This document shows positions 25,737 to 35,360 of a stretch of 39,203 nt of DNA, piece by piece. The DNA comes from an uncultured Paracoccaceae bacterium (GTDB lineage Bacteria; Pseudomonadota; Alphaproteobacteria; Rhodobacterales; Rhodobacteraceae). The notes under the pieces are model-generated. The model worked only from the letters and a program-made list of their open reading frames with translations. It was not told the origin of the DNA and searched no databases. Within the stretch, counting starts at the first letter, position 1, and each line of letters starts with the position of its first letter. A program made the translations under genes and the position numbers. Location: assembly GCA_937883775.1 (NCBI GenBank), contig CAKZXZ010000138.1, forward strand, positions 1 through 39,203. The letters run 5' to 3'.

Positions 25737-27622
25737 GTCACATCCGCCGCCCCGATAAGCAGCCCATCAAATTCGACCTCAAAGGCATTATAATTGATGT
25801 AGAACCGATGCGCGCCTGTATCGCGAAGGCGCAATCCGTCTGGCGGGTTCAGCGTCACGACGCCCGCCGCCTCGCACAAATCCTCCAGGATCCGCGCCAA
25901 CGCCTCTTCGTCCGGCCAACCGGCAAGGTATCGGATCGCACCTGCCTGCACCATCGCCGGACGCCCATCGACCAAAGCCTCAACGACCTCGGCATCGCCC
26001 TTAAGATGCTCAAACCATTTCACGAAGGTCCCGCCCTTTAACAACGGCATCATCTCCGACGGCGGCAGGCTTTCGGTCAGGGCGATCACCGTATCCAGCC
26101 CGTCAATATTCGGCCCCATCGGCACCGGAATGACCATTTCACCGGTTTTCGTATTGGTCCGCGGCCCCAACATTGCTTGCCCGTCAAACCGCTCCAAAGC
26201 GCCTTTCAGCGCCCCAGACAGCTCCAACAGGCCCGGTGCCAGAACCACCTTATAGCCACTTAAATCTGCGCAATCCGGCGGCAGGATATCCACCGAAAGC
26301 CCCAGCTTCCGAAGCCCGCGATACATCTCAAAACACAGCCGGAAGTAATCAAAATCAGCACCCTGCGGCTGCGTCTCCCACGCCCATTGCGACGCATAGT
26401 CAAAGACCAACGCAACAGGCGCCTGCGCCGCTGACACATCCGGAGCTTCCACCAATTCCGCTGCCACCTGCGCCGCCTCCGCCAACCCCGGAGCCGCCTC
26501 CGAATCCGGCCTCAACAACCCCGCATGCATCTGCTCTTGCGCAAACGGCGCCTGCCGCCAGCGGAAATAGGTCACAACTTCGGCCCCGTGCGCAAACGCC
26601 TCCCACGCCCAAAGCCGCGCCATGCCGGGCAGGGGGGCCGGATTATACGGCGCCCAATTCACAGGCCCTGGCTGCTGCTCCATCACCCACCAGCGACCCT
26701 TGCCAACCGCACGATAGAGATCATGATGAAACGCTTGAAAATCTGGATCGCCCTGCCGCAAATACCGCTGCTTATGCGCCGCAGGCTCTTCCAACCGGTC
26801 CGACAAAAACCCAATCGGGTAGCTGTCCCACGACGCGATCTCCAGATCCGCGCCCACATCATAATGATCGAACGCGGTCACACGACCCATATAGTTGTGG
26901 GTGATCGGCGCGTCAGTCTGCGCCCGGATTAACCCCACCTGGACCTTGTTAAACTTCACCACCATGTCCGAACTAAACCGCCGAAACGCCAGCACATGGC
27001 TCGGGTTCGGCTCGGTCACCGTCAAGTTCGGCAGCGCGATCTGCTCAAAATGGTCATATTCCATCGACCAGAACACATTACCCCACGCCGTGTTCAGGGC
27101 CTCAATAGTGCCGTAAGTCTCTGCCAGCCAATTCTGAAATGCGCGCTCTGCCGCCGGAGAATAAGACAGCACCGTATCATGACAATCGTACTCATTATCG
27201 GTTTGCCACGCCGCCACATGCGGGTTTGCCCCATAGCGCCGCGCCAGAATATCCACGATCCGCGCGCATTCCTCGCGGTACCCATCATGACTGAAATCAT
27301 AATGCCTCCGCGATCCAAAACCGCGCTCACGCCCCTGAGCGTCCCACGCCAGCATGTCCGGATGCTTGTCCAACATCCAACGCGGAGGGGTCGCGGTCGG
27401 CGTCCCAAGGATCACCTTCAGCCCGGCAGAGCCAAGCACCTCGATCGCGCGGTCCAGCCAATCAAACTGCAAATCCCCAAAGGATGGCTCAATCCGAGAC
27501 CACGCAAATTCCCCGATCCGAACCCAGGAAATCCCCGTCTCGACCATCCGCGCCGCATCCTCGGCCCAGATCGCCTCCGGCCAATGCTCCGGATAATAAC
27601 AAACGCCCAAAGCGCGCTTCAT
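25721..27622 (-). CDS. GH42 family beta-galactosidase
   Basis: Glycoside hydrolase of 633 aa with no signal peptide, so it acts on imported beta-galactosides in the cytoplasm. The opening MKRALGVCYYPEHWP and RIGEFAWSRIEP are GH42 hallmarks. The acid/base is Glu144 (TDNEYDCHD, after Asn143) and the nucleophile Glu315 (WWVMEQQPGPVNW). A trimerisation-type domain and small C-terminal beta domain follow. The length is slightly below the usual 650-700. It overlaps the lactonase by ATGA. Paired with the GH36 enzyme it lets the cell use both alpha- and beta-linked galactose. Confidence 0.93.
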   Translation of the reverse strand: MKRALGVCYYPEHWPEAIWAEDAARMVETGISWVRIGEFAWSRIEPSFGDLQFDWLDRAIEVLGSAGLKVILGTPTATPPRWMLDKHPDMLAWDAQGRERGFGSRRHYDFSHDGYREECARIVDILARRYGANPHVAAWQTDNEYDCHDTVLSYSPAAERAFQNWLAETYGTIEALNTAWGNVFWSMEYDHFEQIALPNLTVTEPNPSHVLAFRRFSSDMVVKFNKVQVGLIRAQTDAPITHNYMGRVTAFDHYDVGADLEIASWDSYPIGFLSDRLEEPAAHKQRYLRQGDPDFQAFHHDLYRAVGKGRWWVMEQQPGPVNWAPYNPAPLPGMARLWAWEAFAHGAEVVTYFRWRQAPFAQEQMHAGLLRPDSEAAPGLAEAAQVAAELVEAPDVSAAQAPVALVFDYASQWAWETQPQGADFDYFRLCFEMYRGLRKLGLSVDILPPDCADLSGYKVVLAPGLLELSGALKGALERFDGQAMLGPRTNTKTGEMVIPVPMGPNIDGLDTVIALTESLPPSEMMPLLKGGTFVKWFEHLKGDAEVVEALVDGRPAMVQAGAIRYLAGWPDEEALARILEDLCEAAGVVTLNPPDGLRLRDTGAHRFYINYNAFEVEFDGLLIGAADVTWRPL

Positions 27623-28479
27623 AAGATCACCTGATGCTCTTTCTGCCCTGTCGCATTAACCTTAACAGCGAAGGTCATCCCATTCGTCGGCTCGGCCTCC
27701 CGCTGCGCCTTGGAAACCCCAATCGCCGCGCTTGTGCAATAGAGCGTTTTAAGATCCGCCCCACCAAAGGCTGGACACGAGGTATGCCGCGCCGGAAACT
27801 CAACCGTTTCAATCAGTTGCGCGTTCTCATCATAACAAGCCACGCGCCCTGCACCCCATTGCGCCAGCCACATCCGACCATCTGTATCAATAACAGCGCC
27901 ATCGGGGTTCAGCGCCTCTTCGCGCAAGTCCAACCAAAGCTCGGCAAAGTCATCGGGCATCCCGTCCGTGAGTCGCAAGGCCTGTCGCATCACCTGTTTT
28001 TTGGTAGTATCCGTATAATAGGCAAAACGCCGATCCGGCGAAAAACAGATCGCATTCGGGATCGTCACATTGACGTAAAGCTTTGTCAGCGCCCCTTGGT
28101 AGTACCGATAGATCGCGCCCAGATCCGGCTCTGCATTTTTACCCATCGTGCCGATCCAAAAGCCACCCCAAGGGTCGGCACGGCCATCGTTTGACCGCGT
28201 CGCGGTCTTCTCGGCCTCCAGCTTCACCAACAGCTCGGAAACGCCTGTCTCTATCGTGAAAACATAAAGCCCGCTTTCCGAGGCAATCAGTATTCGCCCT
28301 GCATCGATCCATCCCGCAGCCGAGACATTTTCATCAAATTGCCACACTTTCTGTGACCCATATTGATGAGTTATCAGCTGTTTTCCATCTATATCAAACC
28401 AGAAAAGCTGCTGCCGCACCGGGTGCCAAAGTGGCCCTTCACCCAGCTTACAGACGCTGTCATCAAAGACAGCGCTCAT
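27619..28479 (-). CDS. SMP-30/gluconolactonase-family sugar lactonase (probable galactonolactonase)
   Basis: Cytoplasmic metal-dependent lactonase of 286 aa with a six-bladed propeller. Metal ligands of the family are visible: Glu in CKLGEGPLWHP (residue 14), Asn in TRSNDGRADPWGGFWIGTMG (about 95), Asn in TIPNAICFSPD and Asp in LNPDGAVIDTDG. In this operon it would open the galactonolactone made by the dehydrogenase to galactonate. Family members also take glucono- and arabinono-lactones, so specificity is inferred from context. ATGA overlaps link it to both neighbours. Confidence 0.88.
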   Translation of the reverse strand: MSAVFDDSVCKLGEGPLWHPVRQQLFWFDIDGKQLITHQYGSQKVWQFDENVSAAGWIDAGRILIASESGLYVFTIETGVSELLVKLEAEKTATRSNDGRADPWGGFWIGTMGKNAEPDLGAIYRYYQGALTKLYVNVTIPNAICFSPDRRFAYYTDTTKKQVMRQALRLTDGMPDDFAELWLDLREEALNPDGAVIDTDGRMWLAQWGAGRVACYDENAQLIETVEFPARHTSCPAFGGADLKTLYCTSAAIGVSKAQREAEPTNGMTFAVKVNATGQKEHQVIL

Positions 28480-29078
28480 CGCGTCGCCTGGTCGTACGCT
28501 GCGACAATTTCAGAAGCGCGCGTCGCCACGTCCGGGGCGCGCATCCCCGGTTTATAGATCGCTGATCCTAGTCCGAACCCATCCGCGCTCGCTGCGATCC
28601 AGTCAGCGAAATTCGCAGGCCCCGCGCCACCCACAGCGTAAACTTTCGTGCCCGTCGGCAAGATCGCCCGCATCGCCTTCAATCCTCCGGTCCCGGCCAC
28701 ATCGCCTGGAAATAGCTTCAACCCATCCGCGCCTGCTTTCAACGCCGCAAACGCCTCTGTCGGCGTAAACACGCCCGGCCAGCTTTGCATGCCACGCGTT
28801 TTTGTCCGCCCGATCACCTCAGCGTCGCAATTGGGCGAAACGATCAATCCTCCGCCCACATCCGCCACCTGATCCACCTCAGAAGTGGTTAATACGGTGC
28901 CTGCGCCGATGACCGCATTTGGATAGGCGTTAACCATCTTTTCAATGCTCTTGACCGGTTCGGGTGAGTTCATCGGCACCTCAACCCAGTCAATCCCAGC
29001 CTCGATCAGAGCGCCACAGATTGGCACAGCCTCATCCGGTGTAATCCCTCGCAAAATCGCGATAAGCGGCCGCGTCAT
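28476..29078 (-). CDS. dgoA: 2-dehydro-3-deoxy-6-phosphogalactonate aldolase
   Basis: Class I aldolase of 200 aa (E. coli DgoA is 205) splitting KDPGal to pyruvate and glyceraldehyde-3-phosphate. The Schiff-base Lys is in DGLKLFPGD, the catalytic Glu in WVEVPMNSPEP, and PGVFTPTEAF is the family phosphate/turn motif. The NSPEP form is the DgoA variant rather than the KDPG aldolase Eda. I chose ATG 29078 because it overlaps the dgoK stop (ATGA); the in-frame extension to 29237 has a composition unlike the family and runs through dgoK. Confidence 0.92.
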   Translation of the reverse strand: MTRPLIAILRGITPDEAVPICGALIEAGIDWVEVPMNSPEPVKSIEKMVNAYPNAVIGAGTVLTTSEVDQVADVGGGLIVSPNCDAEVIGRTKTRGMQSWPGVFTPTEAFAALKAGADGLKLFPGDVAGTGGLKAMRAILPTGTKVYAVGGAGPANFADWIAASADGFGLGSAIYKPGMRAPDVATRASEIVAAYDQATR

Positions 29079-29971
29079 GCCGAAATCCCCTCCCGAAGCC
29101 GTGCCGCATTCAGCCCCGCAATCGTCATGCGATCGCCATGCACATGCGTTGCCGGAACGCCTTGTTCGGCGAGTGCTTTCACATAAAGCCGCGCCAACTC
29201 TGGCGCACCAACGACAGCCACCTGTTGCCCCAACCAATAGGGTCTCGCTGCAGCCAATTCCGCCCCGATCAGAAGCCCTGAAAGGCGCGGGCGGCTGACC
29301 TCAGCCGCTGTCCCGTTAATCAGATTATCCGCCCGGATCGAGAACAGCTTTGCCGCCAGCTTCTCAGGCCGCGCCATCGCATCAGACAGCGCCTCCGCAA
29401 ACGCGGTATCGTCCCAGCCACCCGCTGCCAGACTGTGCCGTAAAACCGATTGCTCTGATAGAAGCGCAAACAGCTCCCCTGTCATAAAAGTTTGAAAGGA
29501 AACAATTTCATCTGCGCTGACCAAGGCCCATTTGCTGTGGGTGCCGGGCAGGCAGATCACGCCATCCCATCCTTTGTTTAGCGCCAAAAACCCTGCGATC
29601 TGCGTCTCTTCCCCGCGCATGACATCCGCAGGATTTGCCTGTTTCACCCCCGGCAAGACCCGCACGTCCAACCGCGGATCCAAGGTCGGCGCGTTCACCA
29701 TCTTCACCTGATCCACCGCCGTGGGAACGCTCGCATAAGGCGCCTCGACCCAGCCTTGCCGCGCCCCGACCATGCCGCAGGCCAAAACCGGAGTCCGTGT
29801 CCCCAACCAGTCCGAAACAAGCGCCAAAAGCGCCCCTTCAAACTGGTCACGCTCCAACGATCCCATGCCATCTTCCGACATGCGCTCGTCCAAAACAGAC
29901 CCGCCCGACATCGCATAGGCCCGCAAATGCGAGGTCCCCCAATCGACCGCTATCCAGTCCGTCTTGCTCAT
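29075..29971 (-). CDS. dgoK: 2-dehydro-3-deoxygalactonokinase
   Basis: Sugar-acid kinase of 298 aa converting 2-keto-3-deoxygalactonate to its 6-phosphate with ATP. The N-terminal nucleotide loop IAVDWGTSHLRAYA (about residues 7-20), EETQIAGFLAL and CLPGTHSKWALV (about 138-149) are DgoK signatures. Its presence next to dgoA is the best single indicator that the operon runs the galactose (De Ley-Doudoroff) route rather than the pentose version, which needs no kinase. ATGA overlaps link it to the dehydrogenase and the aldolase. Confidence 0.93.
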   Translation of the reverse strand: MSKTDWIAVDWGTSHLRAYAMSGGSVLDERMSEDGMGSLERDQFEGALLALVSDWLGTRTPVLACGMVGARQGWVEAPYASVPTAVDQVKMVNAPTLDPRLDVRVLPGVKQANPADVMRGEETQIAGFLALNKGWDGVICLPGTHSKWALVSADEIVSFQTFMTGELFALLSEQSVLRHSLAAGGWDDTAFAEALSDAMARPEKLAAKLFSIRADNLINGTAAEVSRPRLSGLLIGAELAAARPYWLGQQVAVVGAPELARLYVKALAEQGVPATHVHGDRMTIAGLNAARLREGISA

Positions 29972-30732
29972 CCCGTCGTCACCACGCCGCCGTCGATCAC
30001 CATGACCTGGCCGGTCATCATTCGGCTGATATTCGACGCCAAATATAAGACGCCGCCGACCACATCATCGGGTGCCAAATGCTCTTTCAAACATTGCTTC
30101 TCCAGATGATCTGCCAAGCTCTTGGGATCGGCCCACATGTCCAACTGTTTCTGCGTCAAAACCCACCCCGGAGCCAGCGCATTAACCCTGATCCCGTCCG
30201 GCCCGAACTCCCGCGCAAGGCTCCGCGTCATCCCCGTAATCCCTGCATTCGCAGTCGTGTAAGAGGGATACCCGCTGTTGCCCATCATGTAGCTGACCGA
30301 CGAAAAGTTAATGATCGCGCCAGCCTTGGCCGCTTGCATGCCCGGCAGCACAGCCTGACACGCAAAGAAATACGCTTTAAGATTAATGGCTTGCGACCAA
30401 TCCCAAAATGCTTCGTCCACAGAAAGCGTATCATGCCGATTATCATTTGCCGCATTGTTAACCAAAACCGAAATGGCACCATGCTCTTCTGCCGCCCGCG
30501 CAATCGCAACTTTCAATGCTGCCATATCCGTGATGTCACACGGCAAAAACAAAGGTCGGACCCCGTGCTTGTCTTCCATCTCATCGCAAAACGCGGACGC
30601 ATCAGATCGCTGAACAAACGCCACGCGTGCGCCCTGTTGCAAAAACCCGTCCGTGATCGAAGCCCCGATGCCCGATCCGCCCCCCGTGATGAACACGGAA
30701 GCATCTTTTAGATCCGGAAATACAGCATCCAT
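29968..30732 (-). CDS. SDR-family sugar dehydrogenase (probable galactose 1-dehydrogenase) with Lys-to-Asn at the catalytic site
   Basis: Short-chain dehydrogenase of 254 aa. The NAD(P) loop is TGGGSGIG (residues 16-23), followed by NNAA (92-95) and Asn117. The active-site Ser145 and Tyr158 are present, but the YxxxK motif reads YTTAN: residue 162 is Asn (codon AAT, 30249-30247). The surrounding sequence closely resembles the Caulobacter D-xylose dehydrogenase XylB clade, in which this place reads Y-x-T-A-K-A-G-I. In the operon it is the only candidate to oxidise galactose to the lactone. Either the enzyme works without the Lys, the gene has decayed recently, or the base is a sequencing error. 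One-nt and four-nt overlaps join it to its neighbours. Confidence 0.85.
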   Translation of the reverse strand: MDAVFPDLKDASVFITGGGSGIGASITDGFLQQGARVAFVQRSDASAFCDEMEDKHGVRPLFLPCDITDMAALKVAIARAAEEHGAISVLVNNAANDNRHDTLSVDEAFWDWSQAINLKAYFFACQAVLPGMQAAKAGAIINFSSVSYMMGNSGYPSYTTANAGITGMTRSLAREFGPDGIRVNALAPGWVLTQKQLDMWADPKSLADHLEKQCLKEHLAPDDVVGGVLYLASNISRMMTGQVMVIDGGVVTTG

Positions 30733-32441
30733 CAGTGGCTCTCCCGCGTCACGGGGCGCGTGTCTTTACCCACCAGAAAATCAAGATCAGCGCCTTGGTC
30801 CGCTTGTAGCACATGGTCAATATACAACTTCGCATATCCCCTTGAATAATGTGCTTCATCCGATTTCCACACATTTTTCCGCGCCTCTAGTTCAGCCTGA
30901 TCGACCAGCAATTCGAGTACACCGTTTGAGGCCGACACCCTGATCCGGTCCCCCGTCTTGACCAAAGCCAATGTTCCCCCGGCTTGCGCTTCAGGCGACA
31001 CATGTAGGATCACAGTGCCATAGGCCGTCCCCGACATTCGCGCGTCCGAGACGCGGATCATGTCGCGCACACCCTGCTGCACCAGCTTTTTCGGGATTGG
31101 CATATTACCCACCTCGGGCATCCCCGGATAGCCCTTCGGCCCGCAGCCTTTCAGCACCAAAATCGTGTCAGGCGTCACGGGCAGATCATCACGGTCGATA
31201 TTGGCTTTCAAATCCTCGATGTTCTCAAAGACAAACGCCTCTCCCTCGTGCTCAAGCAACGCATCCGTCGCCGCCGAAGGTTTCACGATGGCCCCGTTCG
31301 GAGCCAAGTTCCCACGCAAAACCCGCAGCCCCGCCGCAGGCTTCACCGGATCGGCAAAGCTGTAAATCACATCACGATTGTAGCATTCCGCGCCATCGGA
31401 ATAGGCGCTGATATCACCGCCAAGCACCGTTTTCGCAGGCCGCAGATGGTCTTTCAGTTCGTTTAGAACCACCGGCATTCCGCCCGCATAGCAAAAATCC
31501 TCCATTAGATATTTGCCCGATGGCATGCAGTTCACCAGCAGTGGAATCTCCCCGCCGATCTCGAAATCCTTAAGATCAAGGTTAACGCCGACGCGCCCGG
31601 CAAGCGCGAGCAAATGCACAACAGCGTTGGTCGATCCGCCCACAGCGGCATTTGCCAGGATCGCGTTCTCGAACGCTTCCTTGGTTAAAACGTCCGACGG
31701 TTTTATGTCTTCATCGACCATTTCCACGATCCGTTTGCCCGTCAAATGTGCCAGCGCCATCCGCCGCGCATCCACCGCGGGCAAAGCGGCGTTTGTTGGC
31801 AGCGACATGCCCATCGCCTCTACCAAAGACGCCATGGTCGAGGCCGTGCCCATTGTCATGCAAACGCCCGCGCTGCGCGACATGCCGGCCTCTGCCGCCA
31901 TGAAATCCTGCAAGGTCATATCTCCGGCGCGAACAGCTTCCGAGAACTTCCAGACGTCGGTCCCTGATCCGATATTCTGCCCTTTGAATTTCCCGTTCAG
32001 CATCGGGCCAGAGCTGACCACAATCGCAGGCAAATCCACCGACGCGGCCCCCATCAACTGCCCTGGGGTCGTCTTGTCGCAACCGCCCAAAAGAACAACG
32101 CCATCAATACCATAGGCGCGGATCGACTCCTCGACATCCATGCTCAGAAGGTTGCGAAACAGCATTGCTGTGGGCTTCATCTGCGTCTCGCCAAGGCTCA
32201 TTACCGGGAACTCAACCGGGAAGCCACCAGCCTCCCAAACCCCTCTCTTCACGCCCTCGGCAAGGGTGCGCAAACCGCTGTTGCAGGGCGTCAGTTCCGA
32301 CCACGTGTTGCAGATGCCGATCACAGGACGGCCATCGAAAGCGTGGTCCGGAAACCCCTGGTTTTTCATCCACGACCGGTGGATAAATCCGTCTTTGTCC
32401 AGCTTGCCGTACCAGGCGCGATTGCGGCGGTCTTTGGTCAT
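30732..32441 (-). CDS. IlvD/EDD-family sugar-acid dehydratase (probable galactonate dehydratase)
   Basis: Iron-sulfur dehydratase of 569 aa. Cluster cysteines are Cys53 (SELTPCN), Cys121 (LGGCDKTTPG) and Cys194 (SRSAGVCMTMGTAS); their spacing equals that remembered for rhizobial L-arabinonate dehydratase. ISDARMSGTAYG near the C-terminus holds the catalytic Ser. It most resembles the arabinonate/xylonate/galactonate branch rather than IlvD or Edd. With DgoK and DgoA beside it and no enolase-superfamily DgoD in the window, the likely substrate is D-galactonate; L-arabinonate or D-fuconate could also be used. It overlaps GH36 by ATGA. Confidence 0.9.
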   Translation of the reverse strand: MTKDRRNRAWYGKLDKDGFIHRSWMKNQGFPDHAFDGRPVIGICNTWSELTPCNSGLRTLAEGVKRGVWEAGGFPVEFPVMSLGETQMKPTAMLFRNLLSMDVEESIRAYGIDGVVLLGGCDKTTPGQLMGAASVDLPAIVVSSGPMLNGKFKGQNIGSGTDVWKFSEAVRAGDMTLQDFMAAEAGMSRSAGVCMTMGTASTMASLVEAMGMSLPTNAALPAVDARRMALAHLTGKRIVEMVDEDIKPSDVLTKEAFENAILANAAVGGSTNAVVHLLALAGRVGVNLDLKDFEIGGEIPLLVNCMPSGKYLMEDFCYAGGMPVVLNELKDHLRPAKTVLGGDISAYSDGAECYNRDVIYSFADPVKPAAGLRVLRGNLAPNGAIVKPSAATDALLEHEGEAFVFENIEDLKANIDRDDLPVTPDTILVLKGCGPKGYPGMPEVGNMPIPKKLVQQGVRDMIRVSDARMSGTAYGTVILHVSPEAQAGGTLALVKTGDRIRVSASNGVLELLVDQAELEARKNVWKSDEAHYSRGYAKLYIDHVLQADQGADLDFLVGKDTRPVTRESH

Positions 32442-34510
32442 ATCTTGTGGCCCTCCAGGACCCAGATTGTCTCGGGGAAGGCCCAGGGCAGGGCAATGCC
32501 CCGCGCCATTAACGATTGCCCGGTTAATCTTACCGGACCGCTCTTTAACTCAAGGGCTCCGCGCGACAAATGGCTGCCATCGGCTTTATTAAGCAGGTTG
32601 ATCTCATAGACGGCGTCAGGCTCCAACCCTGTTAACCTAAGTAAACGCGGCGAGATTTGGGTGCTGTTGGAAATCTGAGTGCGGAAGATCACAAATCGGT
32701 GGCCCTCGACACTGATTTGTTGCTCTGCCAGAACTGCGGCGTCCTCTGTATCAAGCCGCAGGATGTCCGCGCCCATCATCCAGCTGCGGTTTTCTTTCCA
32801 CCAACCCGTAATCAGCGTCAGCGACTCCGCCTCGTCGTCGGTCAGTTCGCGCGGATCCATCTCGAACCCCATATGGCGCTGTGCCGCAGTCCAGGCGCGT
32901 AGCTTGATGTTCAGCTTGCGCCCGGACGTATGACAGGTGCGCGGCCCGACATGACTGCCGGTGATTGCGCCGGGCAGAAACAGCGCGGAATCGTGTTGAA
33001 TCCGCGCACGCTCTACGGCGTCATTGCTATCAGAGAGCCAAACGCGCTGGGTAAATTCCATCATCCCAAGGTCAATGCGACCACCGCCAGAAGAGCAGTT
33101 TTCAATCTCAACCTTCGGGTGGGCGGCCCGCAGGCGGGCAAACACATCATAGATCCCATAGGTTTGTGCCACATCCGAAACCGGGAGCACACGGTTATGG
33201 TCCCATTTGATGTATTCTATCTCATTTTCGCTCAAGAGTTTGGAGATTTGATTTACGATGTATTCCCGCACATCAAGACGAGAGAGATCGAGCACGCGCT
33301 GCTGACGTCCTTCAAGCTGATCCATCGCGCCTAAGATCCAATCGGGACGTGCGCGCGCGAGGTTGCTGTTAAGGTTAATCATTTCGGGCTCGAACCACAG
33401 CCCAAAGCCCATCCCCAGCTTGCGTACATGATCGATAAGGGGCTTCAGTCCCGTCGGCCATTTGCGCGGATCAATCTGCCAGTCGCCAAGGCCAGAGGTG
33501 TCATCATCGCGCACTCCGAACCATCCGTCATCCAGCACGAAGCGCTCTGCACCAAGGGCGGCTGCGCGCTCTGCAATCTCGCGCAGCACCTCGAAATCAT
33601 GGTTAAAATAGACCGCTTCCCAGCAGTTGTAATGCACGGGTCGATCCCGCTTGACCCAAGGCACCAAGGTCTCGCGCACATGCCGCTGCATTGGGACTGA
33701 CACGCTGTTATACCCGGCCGTTCCAGCGATCAGAACCAGCGGAGCTGTTGCGAATTCTGTACCGACCCTTGCTGATCCATCGGCATGCCCCCATTGCACC
33801 TGGCGACGCCCATCAGGCAGTGCCTCGATCATCATTCGGTGCCCACCCGACCAAGCGTAAGCCATTGAATAGGCAATACCATCCGTGTTCGACAGGGCCG
33901 GATCATGCAGGATTGCGAAAGGTGGATGGTCATGCCCTGATCGCCCTTGCCGCGCCTCGCGCATATGGATGCCGTGACGAATATCCGATCGATGCACGCG
34001 CCACTCGCCAACCCATTTCCCGGCGACATCTGACACCTCGGTGCAACCCTCCGGGACAGGCAAGACGGGAGCTGCCAACCGGTGCAGCAACACCGGCTCA
34101 GACGTGGTTAACTGAGTGGAGGCCTCAATCATCGCTCCGCGCGTGTGAAACACGAAGACAACGGTCAGGTCATCATCACCCACGGTGATACGCAGCGTGT
34201 CATCATCCTCTCCCCCTTTGGAAAACCGATCCGCCGACATAAAGCGCAACCGCGTTTGCAGCAGTTTGCCGTCGCGATAGGCCATCAGCCCGGGTTGCCC
34301 GGCAAAGCCTGTCGCGGCCTCAGGGCAAAGCGACAAGGGCGCGATCCCGTCTAGCATCCCGCCGGTGAAATCCAGCAATCCGGATCGGGCAAGCGCCTCC
34401 AGATCCTCCTCCACCGGCAAAGGCGCGCCCCAATAACTCACCCACGGCACACCGCCATCAGAAGCCAGCGCAATGGTTTGCGCTTCCGTATCCACTCGCC
34501 ACGTGTGCAT
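32438..34510 (-). CDS. GH36 family alpha-galactosidase
   Basis: Cytoplasmic alpha-galactosidase of 690 aa, without signal peptide. The catalytic (beta/alpha)8 core includes NCWEAVYFNHDF (295-306), FVLDDGWFGVRDDD (324-337), the nucleophile Asp437 in YIKWDHNR, the CSSGGGRID loop (472-480) and the acid/base Asp494 in WLSDSND. An N-terminal beta-sandwich and a C-terminal beta domain complete the family layout. I chose ATG 34510 because it overlaps the permease stop (TAATG) and begins at a sensible MHTWRVD; the longer in-frame extension runs through the permease gene. It would release galactose from raffinose/melibiose-like sugars or galactosyl-glycerol. Confidence 0.93.
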   Translation of the reverse strand: MHTWRVDTEAQTIALASDGGVPWVSYWGAPLPVEEDLEALARSGLLDFTGGMLDGIAPLSLCPEAATGFAGQPGLMAYRDGKLLQTRLRFMSADRFSKGGEDDDTLRITVGDDDLTVVFVFHTRGAMIEASTQLTTSEPVLLHRLAAPVLPVPEGCTEVSDVAGKWVGEWRVHRSDIRHGIHMREARQGRSGHDHPPFAILHDPALSNTDGIAYSMAYAWSGGHRMMIEALPDGRRQVQWGHADGSARVGTEFATAPLVLIAGTAGYNSVSVPMQRHVRETLVPWVKRDRPVHYNCWEAVYFNHDFEVLREIAERAAALGAERFVLDDGWFGVRDDDTSGLGDWQIDPRKWPTGLKPLIDHVRKLGMGFGLWFEPEMINLNSNLARARPDWILGAMDQLEGRQQRVLDLSRLDVREYIVNQISKLLSENEIEYIKWDHNRVLPVSDVAQTYGIYDVFARLRAAHPKVEIENCSSGGGRIDLGMMEFTQRVWLSDSNDAVERARIQHDSALFLPGAITGSHVGPRTCHTSGRKLNIKLRAWTAAQRHMGFEMDPRELTDDEAESLTLITGWWKENRSWMMGADILRLDTEDAAVLAEQQISVEGHRFVIFRTQISNSTQISPRLLRLTGLEPDAVYEINLLNKADGSHLSRGALELKSGPVRLTGQSLMARGIALPWAFPETIWVLEGHKI

Positions 34511-35358
34511 TACTTCACGGCGCCCAACGTCAATCCGGCGATGAAGTGTTTCTGCATCAGAAAGAACATCGCCACGGGGGGCAGGGCGGCCACAATGCTG
34601 CCTGCGGACAGCATGTGATAGGCCACGCCAAACTGTGCGTTGAACGATGTGATCCCTGCCGTCACCGGCTGTGCGGATGGCCCTTGGGTCAGTACGACCG
34701 CCCAGAAATAATCGTTCCAGATGAAGGTGAAGACCAGCACGGCCATCGCCGCCAGCGCGGGTTTCATCAAGGGCAGCACCACGAACCAATAGATGCGCCA
34801 TTCCGCAATGCCTTCAACCCGCGCGGCCTCGATCAACTCGAAGGGCAGGGCGCGGATGAAGTTGCGCATGAAGAGCGTGCAGAACCCCGTTTGGAACGCG
34901 ATGTGGAACAAGACCAGCCCCATTTTGGTATCGTAAAGCCCCAAGTTCAAAGTCAAATCGCGCACTGGGATCATCAGGATCTGGAACGGCACGAAGTTGC
35001 CTGCGACGAACATGAAGAAGATCAGAAGATTCGACTTGAACCGGTAAATGCCCAGCGCAAAGCCCGTCATCGACGACAGCACGATGCAGCCCACCACCGT
35101 CGGGATCGTGATAAGGAACGAGTTCAGCAAATAGCGCGGCATGTCGCTTTGCGTGAAGACGGCCATGTAGTTGGCGATGCCCTCGAAAGAGCTTGGCGCG
35201 CCCCAGTAATTGCCCGTTGTGAAATCAGCAGCAGGTTTGACTGAGAAGATCGCAACCGCGATCAGCGGCAACAGCCACATAATCAGCGCCAGCGGCAAAA
35301 GCCCCTGATAGGTCAATTGCCACGGACGGGAGGTTTTCTCGATCGGGGTTGGGAACAT
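34510..35358 (-). CDS. Sugar ABC importer permease 2 (MalG/LacG-like, CUT1)
   Basis: Inner-membrane permease of 282 aa with six helices. TM1 is LLPLALIMWLLPLIAVAIF, and the EAA loop ELIEAARVEGIAEWRIYWFVVLPLMKPALAAM (about residues 182-213) is the ATPase contact. The start at 35358 lies 2 nt after the stop of permease 1; the longer in-frame extension to 35643 runs through that gene. Works with permease 1, the binding protein at 36394-37662 and probably the divergent ATPase at 38614. Confidence 0.92.
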   Translation of the reverse strand: MFPTPIEKTSRPWQLTYQGLLPLALIMWLLPLIAVAIFSVKPAADFTTGNYWGAPSSFEGIANYMAVFTQSDMPRYLLNSFLITIPTVVGCIVLSSMTGFALGIYRFKSNLLIFFMFVAGNFVPFQILMIPVRDLTLNLGLYDTKMGLVLFHIAFQTGFCTLFMRNFIRALPFELIEAARVEGIAEWRIYWFVVLPLMKPALAAMAVLVFTFIWNDYFWAVVLTQGPSAQPVTAGITSFNAQFGVAYHMLSAGSIVAALPPVAMFFLMQKHFIAGLTLGAVK

Positions 35359-35360
35359 AG

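Noticed and set aside
26173-26904. A proline/alanine/threonine-rich plus-strand open frame of 243 codons
   Set aside because: It is antisense to the GH42 catalytic region and low in complexity; no start signal.
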